A program made the translations under genes and the position numbers. DNA of 64,000 nt from Thermothelomyces thermophilus ATCC 42464 (taxonomy: Eukaryota > Ascomycota > Sordariomycetes > Sordariales > Chaetomiaceae): positions 992,001-1,056,000 of the forward strand of contig NC_016472.1 of the NCBI RefSeq assembly GCF_000226095.1, in the 5' to 3' direction. Shown here piece by piece: positions 1-11,559 of the stretch. The notes beneath the pieces are model-generated. The model was not told the DNA's origin, did not search any database, and saw nothing but the letters and a program-made list of their open reading frames with translations. Each line of letters opens with the position of its first letter. The stretch's first letter is position 1.

Positions 1-495
1 CCGCTGATGTGCCAGTCATCGGCGTCGGCGGGCGGCGGCGAATCAGAACCAGTTCCCGGCTGGTAGAACAGGAAGGCTCGCACCGGAGTGGTCCGAGCGG
101 CGTTCAAGTATGCTTCTGAACAATGGCCATTCACCCAGGGTGCAATAGCGATCAAGTGTAAATTCATCGGTGGAAGATCGGCCAGTCTGACCGCGGACGC
201 GGGCACGTGGGACGCTGTCTCCGAGTTACAGGAGTCGCCATCGGGAAGGTTGGGGACAAACAACAAGCCCGAGATGACGCCATTCTCGACGGAGGCAAAC
301 CTCGAGGAAAGTGTCGTGGTATTCCCGAAGAACTGAGCTGAGTAGGACAAGTCGCGCTAATATTTTCCACGTCAGAGGAGACCGCTAATAGCTGCGTTCC
401 GGCCACTTGGACTTACCGATAACGCGGTGATGTTCCTGATGACGGTGCTCGTGACCGTGCCGCCGCCCTTCCATGATGGGTTGCTGAACAACAGA
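1..495 (-). CDS. Probable PA-domain/RING-finger membrane protein, 5' part only (runs off the left edge)
   Basis: Two exons can be read on the minus strand: 495-417, then a 60-nt intron (donor GTAAGT at 416, acceptor TTAG ending at 357), then 356 to the window edge. The joined reading contains NITALSRDLSYSAQFF, then ENGVISGLLFVPNLP, then LIAIAPWVNGHCSEAYLNAA and AFLFYQPG. From memory this resembles the lumenal protease-associated (PA) region of fungal PA-TM-RING ubiquitin ligases, where the text LIALAPW is typical. The transmembrane segment and RING would lie beyond the edge. The reading frame enters 495 in phase 2 after a CTGCAG acceptor, so a first exon with start codon and signal peptide must lie further right; I could not fix it. 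Family assignment is inference; that this is coding sequence is fairly firm. Confidence 0.5.
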
Positions 496-2541
496 CTGCA
501 GAATCATCAGCCGAGCCGCATTCGATCGTCGCGCGTGGCGGGGCCAAGAGTGTATGCTGCGTTTGAAGAATGACAAGAGAAGAAGAGGGAAAGAAGGAAG
601 GGAAAATAAAATATAAAATAAGTAAAAAGGTGATGAAAATGAATGATTTGAAAAATGATTGGGAGAGGACGGTGACAAGGAAAATGGACGAGCCCTCAAG
701 GGTCGACAACGCTCCGCGCGCAGACTTGACGATGGCGGCGGTTGGCGCGGTCGGCCGCAAACAGGCGCGCGGCCGCATCTACGCATTGAGAGGCAGAGCT
801 AGCCAGCAACGTTAGGGGTTCCATAAAAGGAAAAAAAAAAACACACATACACGACATTGCGAATCTCATTGAGGACTGCGAGACGTTAGCGGTTGGGGTT
901 GGAGACAATCTACCGGGGCTTGGCAGAAGGCTTGGCTCGGCGACGGGGCGAGCCCCCCGGAGGCTGGAACCATCGCCAAGCTGCCCGGAGGATGGAGGCC
1001 ACCGAAACTCACACATAGGCATTGTCGGACATGTCGAGGAGCATTAGCGCGGGCCCTGGGGCATGACGGTTGCAGGCATCATTCGCCCGCCGAGCCAATG
1101 CTGGGAAAATTGACGAAAACGGGCCTTTGATCCGATCAAAAGCCTGATCAAAAGCCCTAGCAAAGGGTTATTTTTGAAAGAAAAGGGGAGATCATGAAAA
1201 TTCTTTGGGGAGCTTCGTCCGCCTTCCCTGAGGCCCAGGTCTCTCGGAACGCACGGTGCGGAAACAACCTGGAAACCCAGAAAAGGCTCCCAGGCGGGCC
1301 GCCGGGGGTTAAGAGTGCCAAGAGGTCTTGTCGCGGATGACGGCCCTGGCACGATTCGGGCATCAGTGGGTGCTTCGTCTGTATTCGGAATCTGCAGGGT
1401 CGAAAGATGAACTACCAAAGTAAGGTTTAGCGTCGCTTATTACAGGGGTCCATGTCCGACTTGCTGGAACACCACTCACGGTCCACAGCAGTGTAATCCG
1501 TATGTATGTGCGTACCTACAAGTATGTGGGATGTATGTATGTACATGCCGCAGTACAAATTACAAAGCTCATTTACGAATTTCATAAGCTAACTAACTGC
1601 TGCGAAACGGTCCAAAGGGCGACGTAGTTAGATGGGGTTGTCTCGGGTTTTTTTTATTTTTTTTTTATTTTTATTCTTTCAGATCTTCTCCCCGTCATGA
1701 TCATCAGTGTGAAGTACGGAGTACATGTGCACACCCCCCAAATTTCACGCTGGTGCTCTCATTCGATAGGAGAACCAGGAAACTGGTCGCTGCCTGCCGA
1801 GACCGCGCTGATGATTCGATTCATTGGCCCCAATCGAACCGTTGCCCCGATTATGGGACTGGCAGCCAGCCAAACAGATCTTTCCGTTCCACGATCCACC
1901 GACTCGGGCTTGCAAATCTGCCTTGTATTTGGACAAGTTCAACCTCAGGCAACAAGCCCATCTCCGTCGAATTCTCTTGATTGGCGCACCGCCCCACTCC
2001 TCCCGTCATTCCGCTTTCAACTTTCAACGTTGGCCGCAACGCTCTTCTCAGACCTACAAATATACATACTATATATATCATCATCGTGGATTGCGTAGTA
2101 AAAAGCAAGCCGGGGAGCTCCAGGCGAAGTCACCCTCTTGGGAATGCAGCAGAAAGCCGGCATCACCAGGTAAACCCCTCATCTGCTTAACTTCGGTCCG
2201 CTAGTTAGTTTTGCGATATCCGGTTAACGCTCAATGTCAAGGGAAGGGAAAGCATACGGAGTAGGCTGATGAGTCTTGGCGCTTGCTGCAACCCACCATC
2301 CTGCGCCTGCAGCTACTGCCTACCGCGACTCCCAGCAAGGAGCAGAATCGAAATAATCCTTCTGAAATGCAAAAGAGACACTTGACCCCGAGGGGTCGAA
2401 CAGCCCATTTACTCCTCCCGGCAACAAAGAAGTAGAAGAAGAAGTAGAAGAAGAAAAAGAAGAAACAACGAGGAGTCTTTTTGTGGATACCCAGACACCA
2501 GGAGGAGGAGGGGAAGAAGAAAGTAAGGCCCAAAAAGCACC
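496..2541. other. Intergenic spacer, with the unresolved first exon of the left-edge gene
   Basis: No convincing gene. The right flank of the left-edge gene should hold its first exon and promoter somewhere in about 500-1000, but no start/donor pair with a clear signal peptide could be chosen. Simple sequence includes T-rich runs near 1650-1680 and a purine-rich GAAGAA stretch at about 2430-2460 just upstream of the DUF726 gene. Two exact copies of the spacer 9-mer TACGGAGTA lie at 1715 and 2255. Confidence 0.5.
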
Positions 2542-5198
2542 ATGGCGCCCCTCGCTAGCGAGCCGCGCCAGGTGCTCACGGTCCTCAATCCCGCCCGGCG
2601 CAAGGCCCTATACACGCTGCTGGTCGAGATCACGGCCTTTATGCGCTCGCAGCTCGACTTTAACGAGCCGGCAGGAGGAGGCCACCAGGGAGCCGCTCCG
2701 CTGCTCGTCGACCCGTCCGCCGATAACAGTATCATCATTCCCGCTGGCACAGCGGGAGCAAACGATGCCGCTCCTCCCAACCCGGCCCTCGTGCGCCTGC
2801 GCGCCGCCGCAGTCGAGCACTTTGACGGTTGGCGCAAGGATGTCCTGGCCAAGCTGAAGGAGCTGCTCTCGACCCCGGACGACGCCTCCATTGTCGAGGA
2901 ACGCCGCAAGCGGACCGAACGAATCGCCGCGCAGCAGCGGCAGCAGCGGCAGCAACAGGAGCAGAAAAATAATACCGGCTCTTCCACTGACACCCGAAGG
3001 GTGGACCTGTTAGGTTCTTGGGATGCGTGGCCCGAGGATGACCGGGGGGACGGGGCCAAGACCGAGGGCGGAAGAGGGCAGACGGAGGAACAGGAAGAGA
3101 ACACTGGCGACGCCGTGGCCCGCCTGCAGTCGCACTGGCACCCCATCCCGACCCGCCTGGTGACGATCCCGGAAGAGGACCGCAAGGAGGCGCTGAGCTG
3201 CGTCTTGCTGGTGCTGCTGTCGACGGGCCATTACTCGGCCCACTCGAGGGCCCTGGCCGTGTATCTCACCTCGGCGCTGGAGCTGCCCTTGGCCGTCCTG
3301 AACGCCGAGGAGGTCGAGATCGCGGTGTCTCTGGTCGAGCGCTCGGCCGAGGCGGAGAGGCAGCAGCGGACCATGTCTGCCGAGGCCGAGGCCGAGAAGC
3401 GGAAGCAACAGAACCAGGCGAGCCGGTACTGGAAGGTCGGCCTGGCCTCCGTGGCCGGCGCCGCGCTGATCGGTGTCACCGGTGGCCTGGCCGCTCCCGT
3501 CGTCGCTGGGGCGATCGGCGGAATCATGGGGTCTGTAGGACTCGGCGGGGTTGCCTCCTTCTTGGGCATCTTTTGGATGAACGGAGCACTGGTTGGCACG
3601 CTGTTCAGTGCCTTCGGCGCGAGAATGACGGTAAGCCGCGGTCGACATCACGCACGGGCGGGCTCACGCTAACCGTCCGGCTTTAGGGCGAGATGGTGGA
3701 CCGATATGCCAGGGAAGTCGACGACTTCCGCTTCATTCCCCTGAAAGACGAGTGGGGCACCCGCGGCAGTAGCCAAAACGACAGACGCCTCCGGGTTACC
3801 ATCGGCATCAACGGATGGCTGGGTACGGAAGATGATGTGGCCAAGCCGTGGCGCGCTCTCGGTGACGACTCGGGGGCGTTCGCTCTACGGTACGAGATGA
3901 AGAGCCTCCTTGGGCTGGGCAAGTCTCTGCGGGAACTCGTCTCTTCCTACGCCTGGAACGCGGTCAAGGTTGAGGTCCTCAAGAGAACCGTCTTGGCCAC
4001 CCTATGGTCGGCCCTGTGGCCTGCCTACATGCTGTCCATGGCCTCCACCGTCGACAACCCCTTCAGCCTCGCCAAGAACAGGTCGGAGAAGGCGGGCGAG
4101 ATTCTGGCCGATGCTCTGATCAACAAGGTCCAGGGCGAGCGCCCAGTCACCCTGATTGGTTACTCTCTGGGGGCGCGCGTCATCTACTCATGCCTCCGGT
4201 CCTTGGCCGCGCGCCGCGCCTTTGGCGTGGTCGACTCGGTCGTCTTCATCGGTGCCCCCGTCCCCTCGAACAGACAACACTGGCAAATGATGCGCACCGT
4301 AGTGTCAGGCAAGTTGTTCAACGTCTACTCGGAGAATGACTACCTGCTCGCCTTCCTCTATCGTGCAACATCCATTCAGCTCGGCGTTGCCGGACTACAG
4401 GAGATCAAGGACATCGAGGGGGTCGAAAACCTCAACCTGACTGAAGAAGTCCAAAGACACATGCGGTACGCCAAGCTCATCGCCAAGATCCTCGCCAGAT
4501 GCGGTATTCCCGTCGTCAAGGGCGCATCGGCTCCCATTGAGGAAGACGAGGATGCTATCAAACTCACCTACCCGGACAAGGAGAACGCGAATCTCATCGA
4601 TCTCGACGGTTTGAACATCACGGCCCCTCCCGAAGAGGTTCAGCCCGCTCCACCACGGTTTCAGAACCGCACGCCAGGCTCCCAGCCGCAATTCGCCCAA
4701 CGCAACGAGCAGCGGACGGCAGCAACAGGGGCGGGACCGTCCGCCGTCGCGGCCGGCCGGGACCTCCTAGACCTCGAGTCGCCGAACAGTTCCGGCGGGC
4801 CCGCTCAACGCACGGCGGCAATACCGTCCCCTTCCATGCCCACACCCACACCGCAACCCGCTGCCGCCCGGCAGAGCCCAGACCCGCCAGAGTACGCGCC
4901 TCGGGAACTTCCCAACACAAAGTTGTTCATGATGCCCCAGGTGCCCGACCGGTCTCTGCAAGCCTACGTCCCGCCCGGCCCTGCGGCGTCCTCCGCTTCT
5001 TCTGCCCCCGCGGTGCCCGCATCGCAGATGTCGGCGCATCACCTTCCAACATCGCACAGCCAGAGCGCGGTAGACGGTATTGAAGACGACGACGGCAGTG
5101 ACGAGGAAGGTGGGATGGGAATCAAGATGGTGGATAACGACGATGGCCTTGAATATTGTGATCCGACCCCTCTCGAGGAAGATCCGAATTGGAGGTGA
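2542..5198 (+). CDS. DUF726 / TMCO4-like membrane-associated hydrolase-fold protein
   Basis: Exons 2542-3630 and 3687-5198, intron 3631-3686 (56 nt, GTAAGC...TTTAG, phase 0), giving 866 residues. The N-terminal third is helical and partly low-complexity (Gln/Arg rich). A glycine/alanine-rich hydrophobic block follows at about residues 300-360 and contains at least two possible membrane segments. After the intron comes an alpha/beta-hydrolase-like core with the nucleophile-elbow motif GYSLGARVIYSCL at about residue 521 and then VVFIGAPVP. This order matches DUF726 proteins (human TMCO4, yeast YFL034W). The C-terminal 300 residues are proline/serine-rich and probably disordered, ending in an acidic stretch. 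The ATG at 2542 is preceded by CACC, a good context. Substrate is unknown for the family; any lipase activity is only suggested by the G-x-S-x-G motif. Confidence 0.88.
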
Positions 5199-5409
5199 GA
5201 GAGAAGGGCGCTTCAAGGAGCGTTGGAAAGCAGAGTAAATCAGATACCCCCGTTTTGGGTCTAATAATAATAATAATAATAGAAAAGAATGGTGCGCCCA
5301 GCGAACAATTGTAATTTCGGTTTTGTTCCTGAAGAGTCACGCAAGCAAACATGCGCAGATGCGCTCCTTATAAGGTTCGCCAAATTGCTGGTGAGACGGC
5401 GACAGGTAT

Positions 5410-7836
5410 TTAATCCTCTTCCGCTTCTTTCTCTTCTTCTTCTTCTTCTTCTTCGGACTCCTCCTCCTCCTCTTCGCTTTCGTCCTCTTCTTCCTTTCCC
5501 TCATCCTCCGACTCGGCCCCATCAATGTCCTCATCCTCTTCTTCTTCCTCGGCACTCTCATCCCCACTCTCCCCACCGTCGCCATCACCGCCTTCCAACG
5601 CCTCCCTCTCCTCCTCCTTCCGCTTCTTCTCCTCCTCCCTCCTGGCCTCCTCGACCAGCCTCTGCCGCTCCGCCCTCAGCTTCCTCTGCGAGACGACGTA
5701 GGCGCCGAGCGGGGTGCGCTCCCACTCGAAATCCTTGAGGAACGCGTCGACCTGCGCGCGGTCCTTGGGGGCGAAGTCGACCCGCGCCCGCCTCTCCTCG
5801 ACGAACCGGGCGTTGGCCTCGAGCTTCTGCACGAGCAGCACCAGGCCGGACGCCACCTTGCCGTTCCTGTTGCCCCTGCCGGGCTTGCGGCCCTCCTTGA
5901 GCCAGCGCTTGATGCTGATGACGACGGGGAGGGAGAACTCGGGGAAGGCGATGCTGCGCGACCAGAGGACGAAGAACTCGGCGAGCAGCTCGACGACCTG
6001 CTCGGCGACGCCGTCCTGGTAGACGCGCGTGCGCAGGTACGACTTGGGCGCCTTGTAGGCGACGGAGAAGTCGAGCGGCTTGAGCGTCGACGCCTTGGCC
6101 GGCTTCTTCATCTCGGCCGAGTTGAGCACCTCGAGCAGGGCCGAGGCCAGCGGGATGTACGTGTCGGTCGCGCGCGAGAGCCGGAGGAGGGAGCGGATCA
6201 GCTGGAAGCGGAGCGGGAAGTAGAGCGCCGTGGGGACGAGGCGCATCGCGCCGAGCGTCACCTGGACGAGCGGGTAGATGAGCAGCTTGAGCTGGCTCTC
6301 CTTGCCGGCCTCGGCTTGTCTGAGAGGGCTGCAGTGCTCGGAGAGGACGCACGACCAGAAGTCGAGCGAGTGGACGTACTGCCAGTTGTAGACGGCGCGG
6401 TACGAGTCGTTCTTGTTGTTGATGATGCTGTTGCGGAGGTGGATGGCGAGCTGGCGGATCGAGGTGAAGGCGGTTGTGTAGCCCAGGGTCTGGTCGAGAC
6501 CCCACAGTTCGGCGGCCGAGTTCTTCATGAGGTTGATACCCTGGATGGTATTGGCGTTGGTCAGGCGGCTGCCCTGTACCAGGCCCTGGTAGGTGGCCTT
6601 GAGGACAACCTCTCTGGCGGCCTTGTCGCCGATCACGACTAGACGACGGATTACCAGGAAAGCCGTTATCCTGGTGGCATCGGTGCTTGCAGACTGGGAC
6701 CAGAAGGCAACGACCGTCTTGATCAGGAGCTTCAACAATTTCCTGGACGAGAGCAGGTATGGTAGCAGTGGCTGAAGTGCCGATAACGTGAGCTTGAGGG
6801 TCGCTTCGTCGGACAGCGTACCCAGCAACCGGATGACGGAGGCGGCAAAGCTCTTGATGAGCATCGACAGCGCCTTGAATTTCTTTCCCTCCGTCTGGAC
6901 GTACACCTTGCCCGCGGCGGATTCCTTGACCGGGACGTGGTGCTGCAGGACCTCGGGGATCCCCCTGAGCGCGAGGACGACGATGTCATGAAACACGTCT
7001 GGGCTCGTGATGGTGTAACGTTGCCGGTTCTCCTCGTCGCTCTCGTTCAGGTGGGCTGCGCAGCGGAAGCCAATGACGACCTGCCGAGCGGCTCTGAGAG
7101 AATGCGTCGCCTGGATTGAGGCTTTCCACTTGGCAATCATGGCTTGGGTAAGCTCTCTGTCGTCCTTTTCTTGCTGCTCCTTGGCGGCCTTCTTGTCTTT
7201 CTTCTGCTTCTTCTTGGGCTGTTCGTCCTCGTCTTCGCTGCCGCTGAGGTCATCGACCTCGGCAAGATCTGCGTTCTCGTCGAAATCCAGCGCCTCCGGA
7301 TCGTTCTCTTTCAGGAACTTGTAGAACTCTGGATCCTTCTCGGCGAGCGCTTCCATGGCGCTCTTGGACATACCCAGGTCGCCTTCGTCGCTAGCGTCAT
7401 CGTCGTCGGATTCGCTGTCGCTAACCACGGGCTCCTCGAAGTCCGAGATCTCGGGTTCGCTCCCGCTGCCTTCCGAATCGTCCTCCCGCGCATCGGCCTC
7501 CCCACGCTTGCGCTTCCCGAGCTTTGCAGCCGACTTGGTCTTGTCTTTGGTTTTGGTGTCGAGGATCTCGAAGCCGCCCTTGAAGAATTCGTCGACGCTC
7601 ATCTCGCTAGCCTTGGCACCCGGTTTCTTGTTGTTGGCGGCCTTGTTCTCGCCATTGGCGTCGCCTCCGGGCCCCTTGTAGAACTCCTCATCTTGTGCGC
7701 GCTTGGCCTTCTTCTTCTCCTTGAGCTGTTGTCGTTGCTTGATCTTCCGGACCGCCTTTCTCTTTTCCAGGACGCCCTTGAGATGTTTCTTCTCGAACTT
7801 CTTGGTCGCCTTGAGATTCTTCTTCGCGGCCGTCAT
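5410..7836 (-). CDS. NOC2: Nucleolar complex protein 2 (Noc2 family)
   Basis: A single exon of 808 residues. I start at the ATG at 7836 (MTAAKKNLKATKKFEKKHLK); the frame stays open upstream but without family-like sequence. The protein opens with a lysine-rich nucleolar-type segment, then an acidic stretch around DSESDDDD, then the conserved Noc2 helical domain. Diagnostic text includes YRAVYNWQYVHSLDFW, LIYPLVQVTLGAMRLVPT, YFPLRFQLIRSLL and PEFSLPVVISIKRWLK. The last 65 or so residues are an almost pure Glu/Asp tail. In yeast, Noc2 pairs with Noc1 or Noc3 to escort pre-60S ribosomal particles from nucleolus to nucleoplasm. It is divergent from VPS28 across 391 bp. Confidence 0.95.
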   Translation of the reverse strand: MTAAKKNLKATKKFEKKHLKGVLEKRKAVRKIKQRQQLKEKKKAKRAQDEEFYKGPGGDANGENKAANNKKPGAKASEMSVDEFFKGGFEILDTKTKDKTKSAAKLGKRKRGEADAREDDSEGSGSEPEISDFEEPVVSDSESDDDDASDEGDLGMSKSAMEALAEKDPEFYKFLKENDPEALDFDENADLAEVDDLSGSEDEDEQPKKKQKKDKKAAKEQQEKDDRELTQAMIAKWKASIQATHSLRAARQVVIGFRCAAHLNESDEENRQRYTITSPDVFHDIVVLALRGIPEVLQHHVPVKESAAGKVYVQTEGKKFKALSMLIKSFAASVIRLLGTLSDEATLKLTLSALQPLLPYLLSSRKLLKLLIKTVVAFWSQSASTDATRITAFLVIRRLVVIGDKAAREVVLKATYQGLVQGSRLTNANTIQGINLMKNSAAELWGLDQTLGYTTAFTSIRQLAIHLRNSIINNKNDSYRAVYNWQYVHSLDFWSCVLSEHCSPLRQAEAGKESQLKLLIYPLVQVTLGAMRLVPTALYFPLRFQLIRSLLRLSRATDTYIPLASALLEVLNSAEMKKPAKASTLKPLDFSVAYKAPKSYLRTRVYQDGVAEQVVELLAEFFVLWSRSIAFPEFSLPVVISIKRWLKEGRKPGRGNRNGKVASGLVLLVQKLEANARFVEERRARVDFAPKDRAQVDAFLKDFEWERTPLGAYVVSQRKLRAERQRLVEEARREEEKKRKEEEREALEGGDGDGGESGDESAEEEEEDEDIDGAESEDEGKEEEDESEEEEEESEEEEEEEEKEAEED

Positions 7837-8227
7837 CTTGGGCGACAACTGCGTGGGAACGGCGGAGTTCGAGGCTGGCCGATTGAGCAATCGGTGGTGC
7901 GGATTCGCTTTGGCAGGGGCCTCGATAGAGAGTCCTCGAAATCCTAAACTTTTTTTCCACACATACCAAGACCAGTGGACCTTATCAATCGGTCTTATCG
8001 GCACGCTTTCCCTCTGCGCTAACTACACAGTAGTCCGTCAGCGGCCTAGCGATTTCTGGCAGTGGCAGCTGCCCCTCCCTCGCTTGAGCCCCACCGGTTG
8101 CGTTATCGCCCTTATTAAGAGGTGGTACTCAGCTGTATCAGCTCCCTGCTGCTGCGACATAAGGTTATTATGCCGTCGTCCTTCGTCCCGCCATGAGCTG
8201 GTGGAACGAAAGCCCGAAATCGCCAGG
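7837..8227. promoter_or_regulatory. Shared divergent promoter region of NOC2 and VPS28
   Basis: This 391-bp interval separates the inferred starts of NOC2 (minus) and VPS28 (plus). I saw no repeat or strong named motif. The assignment as promoter rests on geometry alone. Confidence 0.45.
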
Positions 8228-9100
8228 ATGATACCGCGACAGCCATATGCACCGACACCGCACAGCTATGTCCCCAATTCCACGCTGTCGGCCACCATAA
8301 ACCTCGACGAGGTCTGCCGCGCCCCCAGCAGAGCCCCGCCTTTGTCATCGATCCTCTTCCCCGGCCGCTGGACTGACCTTATGTGAAACGATGCAGGAGG
8401 TCAAGCTCGCCGAGACACGCGCCGAACGCGATCTTCAAGACTCCTTGGCCGAGATCTTCAGCATCATCGTCACGATCGACGAGCTCGAAAAGGCCTTCCT
8501 CAAAGATGCCATCCCCGAGGCCGAATACACCGAGATCTGCGAGCGGGCGCTGAAGCAGTACAAGTCGCTGCTCGCCGACGAGACGGTCGCAAAGGCATTC
8601 GTGGGCCTGGAGGAGTTCAAGGCCGAGTGGGATGTGAGTTCGCTTTCTCGCCGCTGATCCCGACTCACCCAAGAAAAAGGGAGGAGATTCTGACGGTTCA
8701 ACGATAACAGCTCGAAGTGCCCCGTGCGACAGAGCGGATACGGGTAGGCATGCCCTCGACGGCGGTAACGGCCATCTCGGGCGCCGCCCCTGCGCCGGCC
8801 GCGGGGGGCAACACCAGCGGCGCCCTGATCCTGGAGGCGACCCAGGACTTCATCACGTTCCTCGATGCGCTCCGGCTGGGCTTGCTGGCGAAGGACCAGC
8901 TCCACCCGCTCCTGACGGACGTGATCCAGTCGGTCAACAAAGTGACGGACCGGGACTTTGACAGCAGGGGCAAGATTGTGCAGTGGCTCATCACGCTGAA
9001 CCAGATGAAGGCGACCGAGGAGTTGAGCGAGGAGCAAGCGCGGGAGTTGGAGCTAGATATCAACTCGGCGTATCAAGGGTTCAAGAGTATCCTCTCATGA
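8228..9100 (+). CDS. VPS28: ESCRT-I subunit Vps28
   Basis: Three exons: 8228-8311, 8397-8633 and 8711-9100, 236 residues. Exon 1 is only 28 codons (MIPRQPYAPTPHSYVP... TINLDE) and joins exon 2 to read NLDEEVKLAETRAERD, the conserved Vps28 start. Intron 1 (8312-8396) has a weak donor GTCTGC but a good branch region (GACTGAC) and GCAG acceptor. Intron 2 is 8634-8710 (GTGAGT...ACAG). Both are phase 0. The N-terminal half is the ESCRT-I core-binding domain (EIFSIIVTIDELEKAF); the C-terminal half is the four-helix bundle that contacts ESCRT-II (LLAKDQLHPLLTDVIQS, KIVQWLITLNQM). It acts at endosomes in sorting ubiquitinated cargo to multivesicular bodies. Confidence 0.95.
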
Positions 9101-9214
9101 CACCGTGTAAACTCTTCTTCCCAAGCGACCCGCCGTGAACCAGTATCATCCCAATCCCCTCTTGGTTTGGCTCTTGTTTCCCCATCCCATCCAGTACGTG
9201 AACGCCCCGCTGTC

Positions 9215-10873
9215 TCATACCAAAAATGTCCAAAAGCTCGGGTATACAAACTCCTCCTCGAATATCCTCCTGACCTGCTCCAGCACAAATCTTTCCACCT
9301 TGCCCACGTTCTTCAGGCTCTGCTTTCCGCTCTCCCTCTGCCCAATCTCGCTCTCGACCCGGATCTCCTGCAACAGACCCCCCGGCTTTGTGTTACCGCG
9401 GCGGTTATTACTACTACTACTCGTACTATTACCACCGATGCTTCCCGACCCCGCCGCCGTCCGTCCCCGTCGGTGCCGCGGGCCGCCGACGGTGGGCTGC
9501 TCTTTCCCTCCCTCCTCTTCCGGGACCTCCTCTTCCTCCCGTTCCTCCCCCTCCCCGGGGAGATCTTCCCCGTCGTTCCCGACAGCGGCGACGGCATCCT
9601 CGGGGCTCAGGAAGCAGAAGTGCACCCGCCTGCGGATCTTGGCCAGCACGCCGACGCCGTCAAAGGTCAGGCCGGTGATGCTCAGCCGCACGGGGATGCC
9701 GACGAAGCTGGGCATCGGGTAGTCCAGCAGGATGTCGGCCGTCAGCAGGAGCTTGACGTCGCCGGCGTAGCGGATCCGGAAGACGGCCTGCATGTCGTCG
9801 ACGCGCCGCTCGCGCAGGCGCGGCTGGCGGTCTTCTTGCTGCTGCTGTTGTTGTTGCTGCTGCGGCTGATTCGGTTTTGCTTCCCCGCCGGTGCTGTCGT
9901 CGCCGGCGGAACTCATGAGGGTTCCGGTCGCGTCGCGGGTCGGAGGGCGGGAGGCGCCCGCTGAAGTTGGGGCTAGAGTCGAGACACTGTGCTTTTCGCG
10001 GAGAGAGGGGAGGCTGAGGTTGTTGTTGCTGCCGCTACCGCTGCCGCCGCCGCCGCCGCCGCCGCCGCCGTTGTTGTTGTTGTTGTTGGATGACGAGGAG
10101 GGCGGCGCTAGGTTGCTGTTGCCGGTTGGAACAGTTGGGCTCAAGTCCGCTACGGAGATGGAGCTCTGAGATGGGTTTCGGCTGTGTCCCGATTCCGGGA
10201 AACGGCGGGGACTGGTGTCAGCTCCGCCGAAGTTGGCAAAGTGGTGTAGGTTGGGCGTCGAGGAGCTGTGTCCGTGGCCATCGAGCCAGTTTGCAGTACT
10301 CAGGTGGTGGGCGCCGGCTACCGCGGCGAGGGGTGTCTGTGTCCCCGAGAGGCCGCTTGCCAGATGCGAGTGGAAGTAGTGTAGGTTGGATGTCCCGCCA
10401 GGGATTCCGGGTGTAGGGACTCGCATCGTGGGACCTCCTCCCGTGTCCCCGTTGCGCATGCTTCCTGGCCCTGGCCCGGGCCCGCCGGGGCCACCGAACA
10501 TCAGGTGCGGTGGAAGATGGCCGAGATTGCGCCCTCCGCCGCTCAGCATCTCGGACTCGGCTGCCCGCCGGCGTCGCTCATTCTGTGCCTGCGCTATCCT
10601 GTCTGCGCCATTGTTTTCGCCGTCGGAGTCGTCCGAGGCCAGATCCGAGTCGACATGGTCCTCGTAGAAGTCCGGCAGCGGGTCGGTGACGTCCTTAAGT
10701 TCGAGCTCCGGGGGAATGGTGCCGAACTGGAAATCATGTACAGTAACCGACTTGATGAACCGCGGCAGCGGCACCGACTGAAACTTGGTGTGAATGAAAT
10801 CCCGGATTCGCTCTGCCAGCTCCTGCCCGTCAGGGCCGCCTGTGACCGTCTCCCAATTGAGATCGATAGACAT
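9215..10873 (-). CDS. MDM12: Mdm12, ERMES tether subunit (SMP domain)
   Basis: A single exon of 552 residues. The start [13 protein letters not shown] and text [21 protein letters not shown] and [19 protein letters not shown] are hallmark Mdm12. The SMP lipid-binding domain is split: about residues 1-75, then a roughly 250-residue Ser/Gly/Asn/Gln-rich insert, then [20 protein letters not shown] and [21 protein letters not shown] second low-complexity insert precedes the C-terminal helix ([23 protein letters not shown]). Yeast Mdm12 is about 271 residues, so the size difference is in disordered inserts. Mdm12 bridges Mmm1 and Mdm34 at endoplasmic reticulum-mitochondrion contacts and moves phospholipids. 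Confidence 0.95.
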   Translation of the reverse strand: MSIDLNWETVTGGPDGQELAERIRDFIHTKFQSVPLPRFIKSVTVHDFQFGTIPPELELKDVTDPLPDFYEDHVDSDLASDDSDGENNGADRIAQAQNERRRRAAESEMLSGGGRNLGHLPPHLMFGGPGGPGPGPGSMRNGDTGGGPTMRVPTPGIPGGTSNLHYFHSHLASGLSGTQTPLAAVAGAHHLSTANWLDGHGHSSSTPNLHHFANFGGADTSPRRFPESGHSRNPSQSSISVADLSPTVPTGNSNLAPPSSSSNNNNNNGGGGGGGGGSGSGSNNNLSLPSLREKHSVSTLAPTSAGASRPPTRDATGTLMSSAGDDSTGGEAKPNQPQQQQQQQQQEDRQPRLRERRVDDMQAVFRIRYAGDVKLLLTADILLDYPMPSFVGIPVRLSITGLTFDGVGVLAKIRRRVHFCFLSPEDAVAAVGNDGEDLPGEGEEREEEEVPEEEGGKEQPTVGGPRHRRGRTAAGSGSIGGNSTSSSSNNRRGNTKPGGLLQEIRVESEIGQRESGKQSLKNVGKVERFVLEQVRRIFEEEFVYPSFWTFLV

Positions 10874-11559
10874 GACTGGGGTTCAAGAGCGCATCTGTAG
10901 CGAGTAATGCTCAAAGCACCGATCAGTTCAAAGCAGGATAGTCCAATCCAACCTTCGACGTAAGGTCATCACAAAACTCTAAATAACGAAGTTCGTGAGG
11001 AGTAGAGCTTCGGTCGCTGCAACACGCTCTGTTATTTCCGGTAAGAAAATTGGCCTGGATAACCAGACAAGAAAGATACTGCAAAGATGACAGTCATTAC
11101 TCATATACAACTTTCGAGAGCTTTAAGTTGTCTTGTTGCAAACGGTGCGACTACAAGTCTCTTGCTGAGCCCAAGATACTACGGTGCTCCAAAGTGCACC
11201 CTAACCCTAGGATTCAACCGTTAATAATGCGCCACCCCTCGAGACTCCGCACTCGATGGCACCTGACCCTTGGATGTTGCGAAGCCGGTCGAATGCACGT
11301 ACCTCGTCTCCCAGGCAACGACGCGCATTGATGAGGGAGTAAATCAACAGGTCGCAGTTGCCATCCCCACAAACAAGCCCTTCACCGACTGAAGCCCATC
11401 CGATTTTGTTTTCAACCGTCAATTCCGTCACCACTCATTACCGGCCTTTTAGCTCTGGGGAGGAATCAAGGAGGAGTTCCTTCCCTTCCCTGGAATCCAA
11501 CCCCCCCTTTCATTTACCCTTTAATATCAAGGCCGAGCAAACCCCAGCAATCGGCCACG
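10874..11559. promoter_or_regulatory. Divergent promoter region of MDM12 and the BRCT gene, with a telobox
   Basis: This 686-bp spacer lies between two divergent starts. The motif CCCTAACCCT occurs at 11199-11208, about 330 bp upstream of MDM12 and 350 bp upstream of the BRCT gene. Such telomere-repeat-like boxes are known promoter elements in fungi and plants. No other structure was seen. Confidence 0.5.

Noticed and set aside
1044-1418. Minus-strand open frame of 124 codons in the left spacer
   Set aside because: No family-like text, no start context, no splice partner; base pattern fits spacer DNA.
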